From the NCBI GenBank assembly GCA_025453555.1, contig JALOQC010000117.1, positions 1 to 38,551 on the forward strand: DNA of 38,551 nt. Direction: 5' to 3'. The position numbers were made by a program, and so were the translations under genes. Shown here in pieces: positions 16,176 to 24,034 of this stretch (position 1 is its first letter; each line of letters starts with the position of its first letter). This DNA comes from Myxococcota bacterium. Its GTDB lineage: Bacteria; Myxococcota_A; Polyangia; Polyangiales; Houyiibacteriaceae. The notes beneath the pieces were generated by a model that worked only from the letters and a program-made list of their open reading frames with translations, was not told the DNA's origin and searched no databases.

Positions 16176-17546
16176 ATGCGTTCGATCGTCTCGTGGACCG
16201 GTTTGAGCTTCGAAGGGCGCGCGCTCGGCTTCACCGCGGAGGGCTCGAAGTTGCTCGTCGCACACGAGGGATCGCTCTTCGCGATCGACGGGCGCGATGG
16301 GGCGCGCGACGAGCTCGCGCGGTCGCTCGGTCGGGTCGTCGGCGCGGTCGCGGTGGACACGCGGCGGGTGGTGGTGTGGGACGACCGTGGCGCGCTCTTT
16401 CGGATCGAGCGCGGGGTGGTGCCGCAGGAAGGAGGTCACGCGCTGCGCTGTCCGTCCGAGCTTCGGCCGGTGTGTGGGAGCGGGTCGTCGACCCTCTCGC
16501 CCTCGGGTCGCTTCGTCGCGGTGGGTGGCTTCGTCGGCGCGGAGCGGACGTGGCGCGTGGCCTTCTTCGATCTCGACGCGCCCGACGAGCTCCCGTGGAT
16601 CGTGGACGACGAACGCGTGCGCTCCGTGCGGTACTGGCTCGGTGACCGCGCGGTGGTCGACGACGGGCTCGTCTGCGATCCGACGCAGCGACTTCTGCTC
16701 ACCGATGCGGACGCTCGCATGGTGGCGCGGCACGTGTCGCCGCGCGGACGACGTGGCTTCGAGCACACGGGCCAGACGATTCGCCTCGTCGGGGACTCGC
16801 CGCACGAGCTGCAATTGTCGCTCGACTCGTCCGACGAGCTCCGATGGGTCGACGATCGTTTCGTCGTGCACGCCGCGTCGCCCTACCTGCTGATCGATGC
16901 CGAGCGCGGTCTCGTGCACCGGTTCGAGCCGGGCGACGAGGGGCGAGGTCGGCTCGTCGTCTCGCCGGACGTGCGACGTGCCGCATGGAGCGGGCACGGT
17001 CGCGTCACGATTGGGGACGTGTTGGTGCATCCGCCGAGCGCGTGTGCGGTCGACGTGTCCAGCCTGCCGTCGCGGGTCTTTCGTGCGACGGCCGAGCGCG
17101 CGCACGTCGAGCGACTCGCGCTCCAGGTCGCGGAGCGCGCGGTGGCCTGGGGTCTCGACGTGAGCCCCGAGGTGCATTGGAGCGAAGGGCCCGCGGAGGA
17201 CGCCGAGCTCGCGGTGCCGTGGGAACGCCCGATCGCGGATGCGCTGAAGGACGCGCACCGCGCGCGCGATGGGCACCGCGCGGTGTTCGACCAAGCGTTG
17301 ACGTCCGTGTGCGCCGAGCTCGAACGCAGTGACGAAGCCTCGCGTTGGGTGGCGCGGATGCTCTTGCTCGACGGCGACGTGCGCAGCGCGGGCGCGCTCG
17401 ATCTGCGCCTCACCCGCGGACCGCGCGCGCGCACGTCGGTCGTGTCGCTCGGCAACCCCTTCGCGCCCGTGCTCGAGCTCGCGACCTGTGGTGTCGTGCT
17501 GCTCGACGTAGGGCTCGGGGGCGTGCGGCTGCTCCAGCCGGGGTGA
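16176..17546 (+). CDS. Beta-propeller-like protein of unknown function
   Basis: The protein has 456 residues from the ATG at 16176; an upstream in-frame start gives 20 further Arg-rich residues of doubtful value. The first roughly 300 residues consist of short beta-strand pairs with a repeating pattern (SFEGRALGFTAEGSKLLVAHEGSLFAIDG; TRRVVVWDDRGALFRIERG; TLSPSGRFVAVGGF; DDRFVVHAASPYLLIDAERGLVHRF), as in WD40-like propellers. The C-terminal 150 residues are helical (AERAHVERLALQVAERAVAWGL) and end with a small beta segment. No signal peptide is visible, so it is probably cytoplasmic. No catalytic motif is seen. It follows the FIST gene by 147 bp on the same strand. Confidence 0.75.
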   Translation: MRSIVSWTGLSFEGRALGFTAEGSKLLVAHEGSLFAIDGRDGARDELARSLGRVVGAVAVDTRRVVVWDDRGALFRIERGVVPQEGGHALRCPSELRPVCGSGSSTLSPSGRFVAVGGFVGAERTWRVAFFDLDAPDELPWIVDDERVRSVRYWLGDRAVVDDGLVCDPTQRLLLTDADARMVARHVSPRGRRGFEHTGQTIRLVGDSPHELQLSLDSSDELRWVDDRFVVHAASPYLLIDAERGLVHRFEPGDEGRGRLVVSPDVRRAAWSGHGRVTIGDVLVHPPSACAVDVSSLPSRVFRATAERAHVERLALQVAERAVAWGLDVSPEVHWSEGPAEDAELAVPWERPIADALKDAHRARDGHRAVFDQALTSVCAELERSDEASRWVARMLLLDGDVRSAGALDLRLTRGPRARTSVVSLGNPFAPVLELATCGVVLLDVGLGGVRLLQPG

Positions 17547-17548
17547 TG

Positions 17549-17580
17549 CGGAAGCAGGGCGTCGTGCGGCACGACTTCCG
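17549..17580. terminator. Nested hairpin between convergent genes
   Basis: CGGAA and TTCCG flank an inner GTCGT-GCGGC-ACGAC stem, so the RNA can fold into a stem with an internal bulge directly after the 17546 stop and before the convergent lipoprotein gene. There is no U-tract. It is a candidate bidirectional terminator by position only. Confidence 0.35.
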
Positions 17581-17634
17581 TTCGTTGGGCGTGCGGCTGC
17601 GGCCGGGTGATCGGAGCGAGATGCGCGTGAGATC

Positions 17635-18711
17635 TCAATACACCGCGAGACCGAGACCGAACTCCGGGCGCACGTCGCCGTGCCCCGCCCAGACACCGCC
17701 GCGGAGCTGCAGCGCGAGGCGCGTGGTCAGCTCGATCTGCACGAGCCCGCCGCCCGAAGCGGCGAACCCGGCTTTGCGGAGGTCGCGCGCGACGTCGCGG
17801 TAGACGGCGTTGGCCGCTTGCACGTAGGCGCCGAGGTGAAGGCGCCCGAGACCCGGCGCGAAGACGGAGGCTTCGGCGCCGTATCGGACGAGCGCCAAGG
17901 GGTCGTTCAGGGCGAAGTCGACGAAGAACTGCAACCCGAAGAGGCGATGCGGGAAGCCGCCGCCCGACAAACGCGATCCTCCGCCGTAACCGTCCTCGAG
18001 ACCGAGCAGCGTTCCCTCGAAACCGAGCGTCCATCCGCGGCGATTCAAGGGCGCACGTTCGAGCTCCGCGAGGTTGCCTTCCGAGGCGTCGATCACCGCT
18101 CCGTCGGCCCATTCGGCGAGCTCGGGCTCGAGCGCGAACGCCGGGACGGAGAGCCAGTGGCCGTCGTTCGTGTAGAGGTGGATCGGGTGGTCCATCGACA
18201 CGCCGATCCAGCCGTCGTGCCGCGCGCCTTCGGTGGCGGCCACGACGACGACGCCCGCCGCGACCGCGACACTGGCGATCACCGCCAAGATCGCGGCCGC
18301 GCCGATCGAGTCGTCGCCCGAGCTGCTGCCGGACGAAGAGCTCCCGGACGACGTACCGCCGCTCGAAGGGCTCGTGCCGCCCGAGACGCTGCCTCCCACG
18401 GGCGTCGCGCGGACACGCACGGGCGTGGGGGTCGGAGCAGGCACGCCGCGACAACCGACGAGCTGACACCGCGTCGCGTGGATCCGTTGCGCGACGAGGA
18501 GCGGGACGACGCCGCTCGGTCCGTGGAGCTCGACGTCGTCGGCGGGCGGTGCGTCGGGGCGCGTGCCGAGCTCTTGCACGCTCCGGATGCGCTCGCCGCG
18601 ATCCTCGGGGGGCAGCGTCGCGAGCCGCGCGAGCTCGTCGGAGCGCACGTGGTAGGTCGATTGAAGGCAACCTCCGAGGAGCACGGCAACGAGGATCGTT
18701 GCTCCGCGCAC
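17635..18711 (-). CDS. Lipoprotein with a possible outer-membrane beta-domain
   Basis: From the GTG at 18711 the protein starts VRGATILVAVLLGGC, a compact lipoprotein signal peptide with the lipobox LGGC. The ATG at 18807 would give an unusually long 46-residue leader, so the GTG is preferred. The mature part has an N-terminal segment (DELARLATLPPEDRGERI), a Ser/Gly-rich low-complexity linker with a hydrophobic run (AAAILAVIASVAVAAGVVVVAA), and a Gly- and aromatic-rich C-terminal third (GWTLGFEGTLLGLEDGYGGGSRL, FPHRLFGLQFFVDF, RPEFGLGLAVY) that looks like antiparallel outer-membrane strands ending in Tyr. The role is unknown. It is convergent with the propeller-like gene. Confidence 0.75.
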   Translation of the reverse strand: MRGATILVAVLLGGCLQSTYHVRSDELARLATLPPEDRGERIRSVQELGTRPDAPPADDVELHGPSGVVPLLVAQRIHATRCQLVGCRGVPAPTPTPVRVRATPVGGSVSGGTSPSSGGTSSGSSSSGSSSGDDSIGAAAILAVIASVAVAAGVVVVAATEGARHDGWIGVSMDHPIHLYTNDGHWLSVPAFALEPELAEWADGAVIDASEGNLAELERAPLNRRGWTLGFEGTLLGLEDGYGGGSRLSGGGFPHRLFGLQFFVDFALNDPLALVRYGAEASVFAPGLGRLHLGAYVQAANAVYRDVARDLRKAGFAASGGGLVQIELTTRLALQLRGGVWAGHGDVRPEFGLGLAVY

Positions 18712-19557
18712 GAAGGTGTGAACGTGAATTGAATGTTCGGAAGCGTGCGGGCGCGATCCGGGGTTCCTGCGATCGGTCGTCCGCGTCGTCGCGTCGATGG
18801 CGCTCATGGTTCGTCGTCCGTTCGTGCGTCGCGCGCGGCTGACGCGTCGACGTCCGTATCACCTACGGGCGCAAGATGCGAACGTCGCTCATGTTTCGTG
18901 TTGGGATGTGTGAAGGCGAGGTCGAGGGCCGTCACGGGGGGAACCACGACGACGGGCTTTGCGCCCCTGCGCGGACGAGCGTCGCACGACCCTTCGCCCT
19001 CGGTGTGGCCTTCCTCGCGTCGACCCTCCGTCGGCGTGAATCAGACGTTCGTCTTCGCACCGCGGAGCTGACGCGCCGTCGTCGTGTGGCTCTCGTCGGC
19101 GATCACGACACCCCACTCGAGGGCGAGTCGTGGGGTGACGGCGAACCATGCGCGACCTTCGCGGACGCCGAACGACGCGCGGTAGACCCAGCCGACGGAC
19201 GTGGTCGCCGTGACCACGTCCTCACGATCGTCACACGAGAGGATGCAGAAGTCGGCCAGACCACGAAGGCGAACCGCCGAGTGCAAACCGTGTCGACGCT
19301 CGCCGAACCAACGAAACGCGAGCTCGCCTCCCCCGCCGACCGCGAGGATGGAGTCCTCGCTGGGCAGTCGTCCTCGCCGACTGGGAGTCGCTCGAGCACG
19401 GTGCGTCGACGACGCTCACGGCTCGCGAGCATCGCTGCCTGCTTCGGCCGGACGGGCAGAAGCCCGTGCTTCGTCGGCTTCCTTCACGTCGACGCGCGAG
19501 TCTGGGTCGCAGCAGGTCGCGCACACGCGCGCGTGCGTTGGTGGGAAGATGGCGGCG
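18712..19557. other. Long gap with no intact gene; holds one gene fragment
   Basis: The ORFs drawn here are Arg-rich and lack any start context or motif, apart from the minus-strand fragment described at 19041-19425. No tandem repeat or strong dyad was noticed. The 5-prime end is the promoter region for the minus-strand lipoprotein, and the 3-prime end that for the plus-strand lipoprotein at 19558. Confidence 0.5.
19041..19425 (-). pseudogene. Probable gene remnant, beta-rich protein
   Basis: An open stretch on the minus strand runs from just after a stop at about 19425 to TGA at 19041. It reads PSEDSILAVGGGGELAFRWFGERR, then DFCILSCDDREDVVTATTSVGWVYRASFGV, then AWFAVTPRLALEWGVVIADE. Unlike the shadow ORFs around it, this has a protein-like composition with alternating hydrophobic residues suggestive of beta strands. 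The track starts it at a TTG, and no good start or ribosome site is seen, so it is probably the tail of a decayed gene. Family unknown. Confidence 0.35.
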
Positions 19558-20451
19558 ATGAACGCCTCCTCGCATCTGCTGGTTCGCCTCCTGAGCTCGC
19601 TCGCGCTCGTCGCGTGTGCGTCGTCGCCGGAAGTGCGTGATGACGAGGCACGGACGGCGGCCCCCGGCACGAACGAGGCGATGCACGAGCCTGCGCGGGA
19701 GGTGCCGATCGACGTTCGAGCACGCCCTCCGGTGTCGCTGAGGCTGGAGGTCGTCGACGCCAACGACGCCACGCGTGGCGCGCACCTCGCGACCCAGCTC
19801 GAGCGTTTTCGGCGGTGCGTCGATCGCTACCGCGCGGCGCGGGGCTTCGCCGGAGGTCGGTTCTCGATGACGGGGTTCATCCAACCGGACGGAACGTTGA
19901 CGCGAAGCTCGGTCATGGCGCTGGAGTACGGCGACGGATTCGAGCGCTGTCTCGAGCCCGACGTCGCCGCGCTCACGTGGCCACCGACCGGGCTCGACGT
20001 GATGGTCGGATTCACGGCCGCCGTCGTCGTGCACGACGACGCCTCGCGGCGCGCGCCGGACGAAGTGCGACCCACCTTTCCAACACACGACGTTCGTCGG
20101 CAGGCCGCGCCGTCTCGAGCTCCGCAGCTCGGGTGGAGCGCGCTGACCACCACCTCGTCGAGCGTGGACGCGTGGCGCGACGAGCTCGTGGGTCGAAGTG
20201 CCGTTCTCTCCGACTGCTTGTGGCACGCGTGGCCGACCTCCTCGCCTTCGGCGGAGGCCGTCGTCGTCGTTCGAATCGCACCGAACGGAGAGCTCTCCGC
20301 GCGCGTGCGAGGAGAGCACGAGACCCCCGCACCCGAGCTCGTGGAGTGCCTCGGTCGTTTGCTCTCGGTGATGAGCGTGCCCGCGGGAACGAGCGGCGAG
20401 GTCCGCGGACACCTGACGGTCGGCTTCGGCGGTGGCTCGCTCACGTACTGA
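19558..20451 (+). CDS. Lipoprotein of unknown function
   Basis: This 297-residue protein has a lipoprotein signal peptide ending LSSLALVACASS (lipobox LVAC). The mature region starts with an acidic, disordered stretch. It then has two parts of similar type, each pairing a conserved Cys with an 'xPDG/PNGELxxxxV'-like strand: FRRCVDRYR...MTGFIQPDGTLTRSSV...FERCLEPDV, and LSDCLWHAW...VVRIAPNGELSARV...LVECLGRLL. This resembles the AgmX/TonB-C-like 'C...C' modules seen in myxobacterial envelope proteins, but that comparison is an inference. The start at 19558 has a GTGGGA site at workable spacing; the ATG at 19549 would be too close to it. A MITE-like element begins at the base after its stop codon. 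Confidence 0.78.
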   Translation: MNASSHLLVRLLSSLALVACASSPEVRDDEARTAAPGTNEAMHEPAREVPIDVRARPPVSLRLEVVDANDATRGAHLATQLERFRRCVDRYRAARGFAGGRFSMTGFIQPDGTLTRSSVMALEYGDGFERCLEPDVAALTWPPTGLDVMVGFTAAVVVHDDASRRAPDEVRPTFPTHDVRRQAAPSRAPQLGWSALTTTSSSVDAWRDELVGRSAVLSDCLWHAWPTSSPSAEAVVVVRIAPNGELSARVRGEHETPAPELVECLGRLLSVMSVPAGTSGEVRGHLTVGFGGGSLTY

Positions 20452-20596
20452 AGCGCATCTCATGACCTCCCGCGGCCGCTTCGCGGCATCCGCACGCCGC
20501 TCGCCGCCATCCACTCACGCTCGAAAGTGCACCACATTGCGTCGGTTCGCGGACGCGGCGATCCACGCACGGGCTGCCACGAATCAACTCACGGAG
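20452..20596 (+). mobile_element. MITE-like element, copy 1
   Basis: About 145 bp that matches copy 2 (29474-29634) almost base for base over its left two-thirds, from AGCGCATCTCATGACCTCCC through CACTCACGCTCGAAA and on to CTGCCACGAATCA. The left terminal repeat is intact, whereas the right one has decayed (CTCACGGAGGCGCGG instead of CTCACGGGAGGTCATG). It starts directly after the TGA of the lipoprotein gene. No ORF of its own is supported. Confidence 0.85.
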
Positions 20597-20640
20597 GCGC
20601 GGGGTTTCGCGTGCGACGCGAGGCAGGCACGCTTCGACCC

Positions 20641-21197
20641 ATGACAGCCCTCGATCTCGTGCTGCCGACCCCTCGAAAGCTGGAGCTCTCCTCCGTCGAG
20701 CTCGCGGTGCCGCCCGATCGCGCCTGGGAGCTCGTGCGCCACGAGGACCTCGCGCGGTCGTCGCTGGTGAAGGCGCTCTTCGCGCTCCGGACCTTGCCAT
20801 CGCGCCTGACGGGGACCGTCGAGAAAGTGGAGCTGCGCCTCGACGCGATCGCGTCCACCCCCGAGCGTCCGGGCTTTCGGATCCTGCTCGAAGAGCCACG
20901 CGAGGTGGTCGTCGGTGCGATCGGCAAGGTGTGGCAGCTCGACATCCCGTTCGTGCACGTCGACGGCCCGATCCCGCCGCGAAGGCCGCGGGCCGGGCGT
21001 GGGTCGAGACGAGCTGGCTCTTCTTCCTCGAGCCGCTCGGACCGAGCCGTTGCCGCTTCATCAGCCGCTACCGAACGCGCACGTCGGACGACCTCTCGAC
21101 GCGGCTCGCGTACGGCGTCGCGATCGAGCCCATCGGCTTCGCGATGGATCGGCGCATGTTGCTCGGGGTGAAGGAGCGGGTCGAGCGAGGTCGGTGA
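20641..21197 (+). pseudogene. SRPBCC-family protein gene with an internal frameshift
   Basis: The first frame runs from ATG 20641 (MTALDLVLPTPRKLELSSVELAVPPDRAWELVRHED) to about VWQLDIPFVHVDG near 20970, then turns into an Arg/Ser-rich shadow. Sensible protein resumes one base out of register: AKAAGRAWVETSWLFFLEPLGPSRCRFISRYR through FAMDRRMLLGVKERVERGR, ending at 21197. Joined, they give about 185 residues with the SRPBCC (START-like) helix-grip layout, a hydrophobic ligand-binding fold. The shift equals loss of one base in the GC-rich CCGCCGCGAAGG stretch. It may be a true pseudogene or a sequencing error. Confidence 0.75.
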
Positions 21198-21213
21198 GCC
21201 GACGTTCCGGAGA

Positions 21214-21239
21214 GGATGTGGGGTAGAGGCTGCACATCC
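21214..21239. terminator. Hairpin between convergent genes
   Basis: GGATGTG and CACATCC form a perfect 7-bp stem with a 12-nt loop, 17 bp after the stop of the SRPBCC gene and before the convergent acetyltransferase. There is no U-tract. It is a candidate terminator by position. Confidence 0.35.
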
Positions 21240-21305
21240 GGGAAGGCGAGATCGGGGTCATCGTCGTCCGGACCCACTGGTGCTGCGGCTTCGTCCCTCG
21301 TCCGT

Positions 21306-21971
21306 TCACGTCACGTGCGCGCGGACGACCATCGCGAAGAGCTCTTGGCTCGGTTGCCAAGCCTTCGCGCGTGGCGGGAACGTCGCGTCGAAGGCGTCGA
21401 GTCCCTCGACCGGCTCGAAGACGTCGCTGAATCGCGCGCGCCACCCGCCGTTCTTCAGAGCGCCGGGCGCGAGCTCGATCGCCAACAGGCCGAGCGGGTG
21501 GCTGCCGTCTTCGGCCGCGATGCCGAGGTCTTTCGCGTTTCGGAAGCCATAGCTCACGTAGTTGTGCGGGTGACCGAGGATGACGACCGCCGCGTAGCCC
21601 TTCGCGCGCTCGAGCACGTGGTGCACGAGCTGACGTCCGATCCCGCGACGCTGTCGCTCGGGGTGCACCACGATCGGGCCCATCGTGATCGTGGGCAGCT
21701 CGTCGTGCGCGCCGATCAGCCGCGAGCGCGAGGTCATCACGTACCCGACGATGCGCCCTTCGAGCTCGGCGACGAAGGTGAGCTCCGGGAGGAAGTCCGG
21801 GTGCGTGCGCATTCGATGCACGAGGAAGTGTTCGTCGCACCCCGGGACCTGCAGGTTCCAGAACGCGTCGCGCGTCAGCTCCTCGACCGTGCGATGGTCG
21901 GTGGGTGTCTCGGGGCGCAGGACGAGGTCGGTCACCTCCGAACGCTCGCACGAGCGATCCCGACGCACCAT
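21306..21971 (-). CDS. GNAT N-acetyltransferase, YhbS-like
   Basis: From the ATG at 21971 the protein has 221 residues. After a short basic leader it shows the full GNAT fold: LVLRPETPTDHRTVEELTRDAF, then ELTFVAELEGRIVGYVM, ITMGPIVVHPERQRRGIGRQLVHHVL (acetyl-CoA loop RQRRGIG) and VVILGHPHNYVSYGF. The 'GP(I/L)xVxPexQrxGiG...LG.p.yY..fGF' order is that of predicted YhbS-type acetyltransferases. Other possible starts are an ATG at 22007 and a GTG just before LVLRPE. The substrate is unknown. It stands divergent from the FHA/sigma-54 activator gene. Confidence 0.88.
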   Translation of the reverse strand: MVRRDRSCERSEVTDLVLRPETPTDHRTVEELTRDAFWNLQVPGCDEHFLVHRMRTHPDFLPELTFVAELEGRIVGYVMTSRSRLIGAHDELPTITMGPIVVHPERQRRGIGRQLVHHVLERAKGYAAVVILGHPHNYVSYGFRNAKDLGIAAEDGSHPLGLLAIELAPGALKNGGWRARFSDVFEPVEGLDAFDATFPPRAKAWQPSQELFAMVVRAHVT

Positions 21972-22235
21972 GCGGAGGAGGTGCCGACGGAATCTCCGAA
22001 GAACCATCGACGCTTCGAGCCGCGACACCGTGAGGTGGCCAGGCGTCGTCCGCGCGAAGTCGCGTGAGCCCGACGTCCGCGGCGAGCCAATGCGTGAAGC
22101 GTCGGAGCCTCGGACACGCTGGCGGAGCCGCGAGCCACCCACCGAAGAGCCGGCGTAGGGCGCTCGAGCGACGCACCTCGCCGGGGTCTCGGCGGGCTTG
22201 GCAACGTCGGGCAGGCTGGTGCACCACCTCACGCG

Positions 22236-24008
22236 ATGCACGCAGACGACATCACGGCGGCACAGGATTCGAACGCGGGACAGCTCGCGTTGGTCGTGTG
22301 GCGGGGACACGAAGCACGTGTGGTCCCGATCACGGGCCATCCGTTCGTGTTGGGTCGCGCGGCTCCGGCAGACGTCGTCGTGGACGAACCGACGCTGTCG
22401 CGCGAGCACGTCCGCATCAGCCCGACCCGTACTGGCAGTCTCGAGGTCGTCGATCTCCAGTCCAAGAACGGCATGCGCGTGCGAGGGGAGCGTGTGGCGC
22501 GCGCCGAGCTGCAGGTCGGCGAGAGCATGGAGGTCGGAGGCGTGATGCTGCTGCTCACGCGCACTCCGCCGCGCCGAGCACACGACCTCGGAGAGCTCCC
22601 TCTGCATCGTCTCCTCGCCGCGATCGACGAAGAGCTCGCGCGGCAGGAGCTCACCGAGCCGACGTTCGGGCGGACCGTCACCGTCGCGGTCGTGGCCTCG
22701 AACGCGCGCCCGCTGCGGACGCGTTCGGTCGATCGTCGCGCCGTTCTCGACGCGACGTGTTCGTGTTGGTTGCTTCCAGAGCTCGATCCTCGAGCGGCGC
22801 GTGCGATGCTGGGCGTCGAGCGGATCGGTCTCGCCTCGTCGACGGAGGCTCGCAGCGGAGGAGCGCTCGTCGAGCTCGCGCGGCGCCGCTGGTCGGACGA
22901 GGCCACGCCCACCCTGCCCGCTCCGAACGACGCGACACCGACGCCCGCACCGAACGCTGCCGCACCGAACGCCGCGTCACCGAACGCTGCCGCACCGAAC
23001 GCCGCGTCACCGAACGCCGCGTCACCGAACGCCGCGTCACCGGACGCTGCCGCCGACGTGGTCGCCGTGAGCGCTGCGACCCGAGCGACCTTCGAGCAGG
23101 CGCGCAAGCTCGCGAGCTCGGATCGCCCGGTTCTCGTCTGCGGAGAGACCGGCAGCGGCAAGGAGTTGGTGGCGCGGCTCGTCCACGCGAGCAGCCCACG
23201 CAGCCGGGGTCCCTTCGTGCCCCTGAACTGCGGCGCCATCCCGAGCTCGCTGGTGGAGAGCACGCTCTTCGGGCACGAACGCGGCGCGTTCACTGGAGCC
23301 ACGGAACGACGCCTCGGAGCGTTCGAGCGAGCGAACGGCGGAACCCTGTTCCTCGACGAGGTGGGCGAGCTCGCGCCGGCAGTGCAAGCCGCGCTGCTGC
23401 GAGTGCTCGAGACGGGTCGACTGCTGCGCGTCGGCGGCACCCGCGAGGTCGAGGTCGACGTACGACTGGTCTCGGCAACCCATCGCGACCTGCGCGAAGA
23501 GAGCGACGAAGGTCGGTTTCGTCTCGATCTCTACCACCGGATCGGCGTCCTCCCGATCCGGGTGCCACCGCTGCGTGAGCGACCCGAAGACGTCGTGGAG
23601 CTCGCGCGGACCTTCGTGCGACGCGCCGCCGAACGCAGCGGTCGAACGCCCCCGCGGCTCGAGCCGGACGCACTTCAGGCGCTGCTCTCGTACGACTGGC
23701 CCGGGAACGTGCGTGAGCTCCACAACGTGATCGAACGTGTGGTGCTTCTCGCGGAGGACCGCATCGAGCTCTCCGACGTCGCGCAACACTTGGTGGTCGC
23801 CTCGACACCACACACGCCACGTCGTCCGGTGCAGACGTGGGATCTCCGAGCGCGGCTGCGGGAGCTCGAGGTGGAGCTCGTCGTCGGAGCGCTCGAGGTG
23901 ACCGCCGGCAACGTCGAAGGCGCGGCCGAGCTGCTCTGCGTCCCGCGTCGAACGTTGGCGCACAAGATGAGCAAGCTCGGGATCCGCCGACGCTGGGACC
24001 GCGGCTGA
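22236..24008 (+). CDS. FHA-domain sigma-54-dependent transcriptional activator
   Basis: This 590-residue regulator has an N-terminal FHA domain (about 20-105) with the phospho-Thr-binding residues GR (40-41), SREH (55-58) and the Asn of SKNG (78). Residues 115-225 contain LLPELDPRAARAML, reminiscent of a degenerate GGDEF-like domain. A Pro/Asn/Ala repeat linker spans about 225-272. The AAA+ domain (about 275-505) has Walker A GETGSGKE, the sigma-54 contact loop GAFTGA (350-355), Walker B LFLDE and a final DWPGNVRELHNVIERV. A Fis-type helix-turn-helix ends the protein (NVEGAAELLCVPRRTLAHKMSKLGI). It should open sigma-54 promoters in response to a Thr-phosphorylated partner. The convergent kinase gene next door is an obvious candidate partner, though this is inference. 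Confidence 0.95.
   Translation: MHADDITAAQDSNAGQLALVVWRGHEARVVPITGHPFVLGRAAPADVVVDEPTLSREHVRISPTRTGSLEVVDLQSKNGMRVRGERVARAELQVGESMEVGGVMLLLTRTPPRRAHDLGELPLHRLLAAIDEELARQELTEPTFGRTVTVAVVASNARPLRTRSVDRRAVLDATCSCWLLPELDPRAARAMLGVERIGLASSTEARSGGALVELARRRWSDEATPTLPAPNDATPTPAPNAAAPNAASPNAAAPNAASPNAASPNAASPDAAADVVAVSAATRATFEQARKLASSDRPVLVCGETGSGKELVARLVHASSPRSRGPFVPLNCGAIPSSLVESTLFGHERGAFTGATERRLGAFERANGGTLFLDEVGELAPAVQAALLRVLETGRLLRVGGTREVEVDVRLVSATHRDLREESDEGRFRLDLYHRIGVLPIRVPPLRERPEDVVELARTFVRRAAERSGRTPPRLEPDALQALLSYDWPGNVRELHNVIERVVLLAEDRIELSDVAQHLVVASTPHTPRRPVQTWDLRARLRELEVELVVGALEVTAGNVEGAAELLCVPRRTLAHKMSKLGIRRRWDRG
22921..23044. repeat. 15-bp tandem repeat in the FHA/AAA linker
   Basis: About eight 15-bp units alternate CCGAACGCCGCGTCA and CCGAACGCTGCCGCA, preceded by one CCGAACGACGCGACA. 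Read in the gene frame they encode the PNAAS/PNAAA linker. The first unit is nearly identical to the repeats at 37.15 and 14.0 kb, which are read in another frame there. Confidence 0.85.
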
Positions 24009-24011
24009 ACG

Positions 24012-24034
24012 GAAGCTTCGGCTGAGCTTCTTTC
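24012..24034. terminator. Short hairpin with T-run between convergent regulators
   Basis: GAAGCT and AGCTTC form a 6-bp stem with the loop TCGGCTG, followed by TTTC, four bases after the FHA activator stop and just before the stop of the convergent kinase gene. It is weak but well placed as a shared terminator. Confidence 0.4.

Noticed and set aside
18876-19640. Plus-strand ORF (254 aa) in the gap before the 19558 lipoprotein
   Set aside because: Arg-rich with no motif; overlaps the minus-strand remnant that looks more protein-like.
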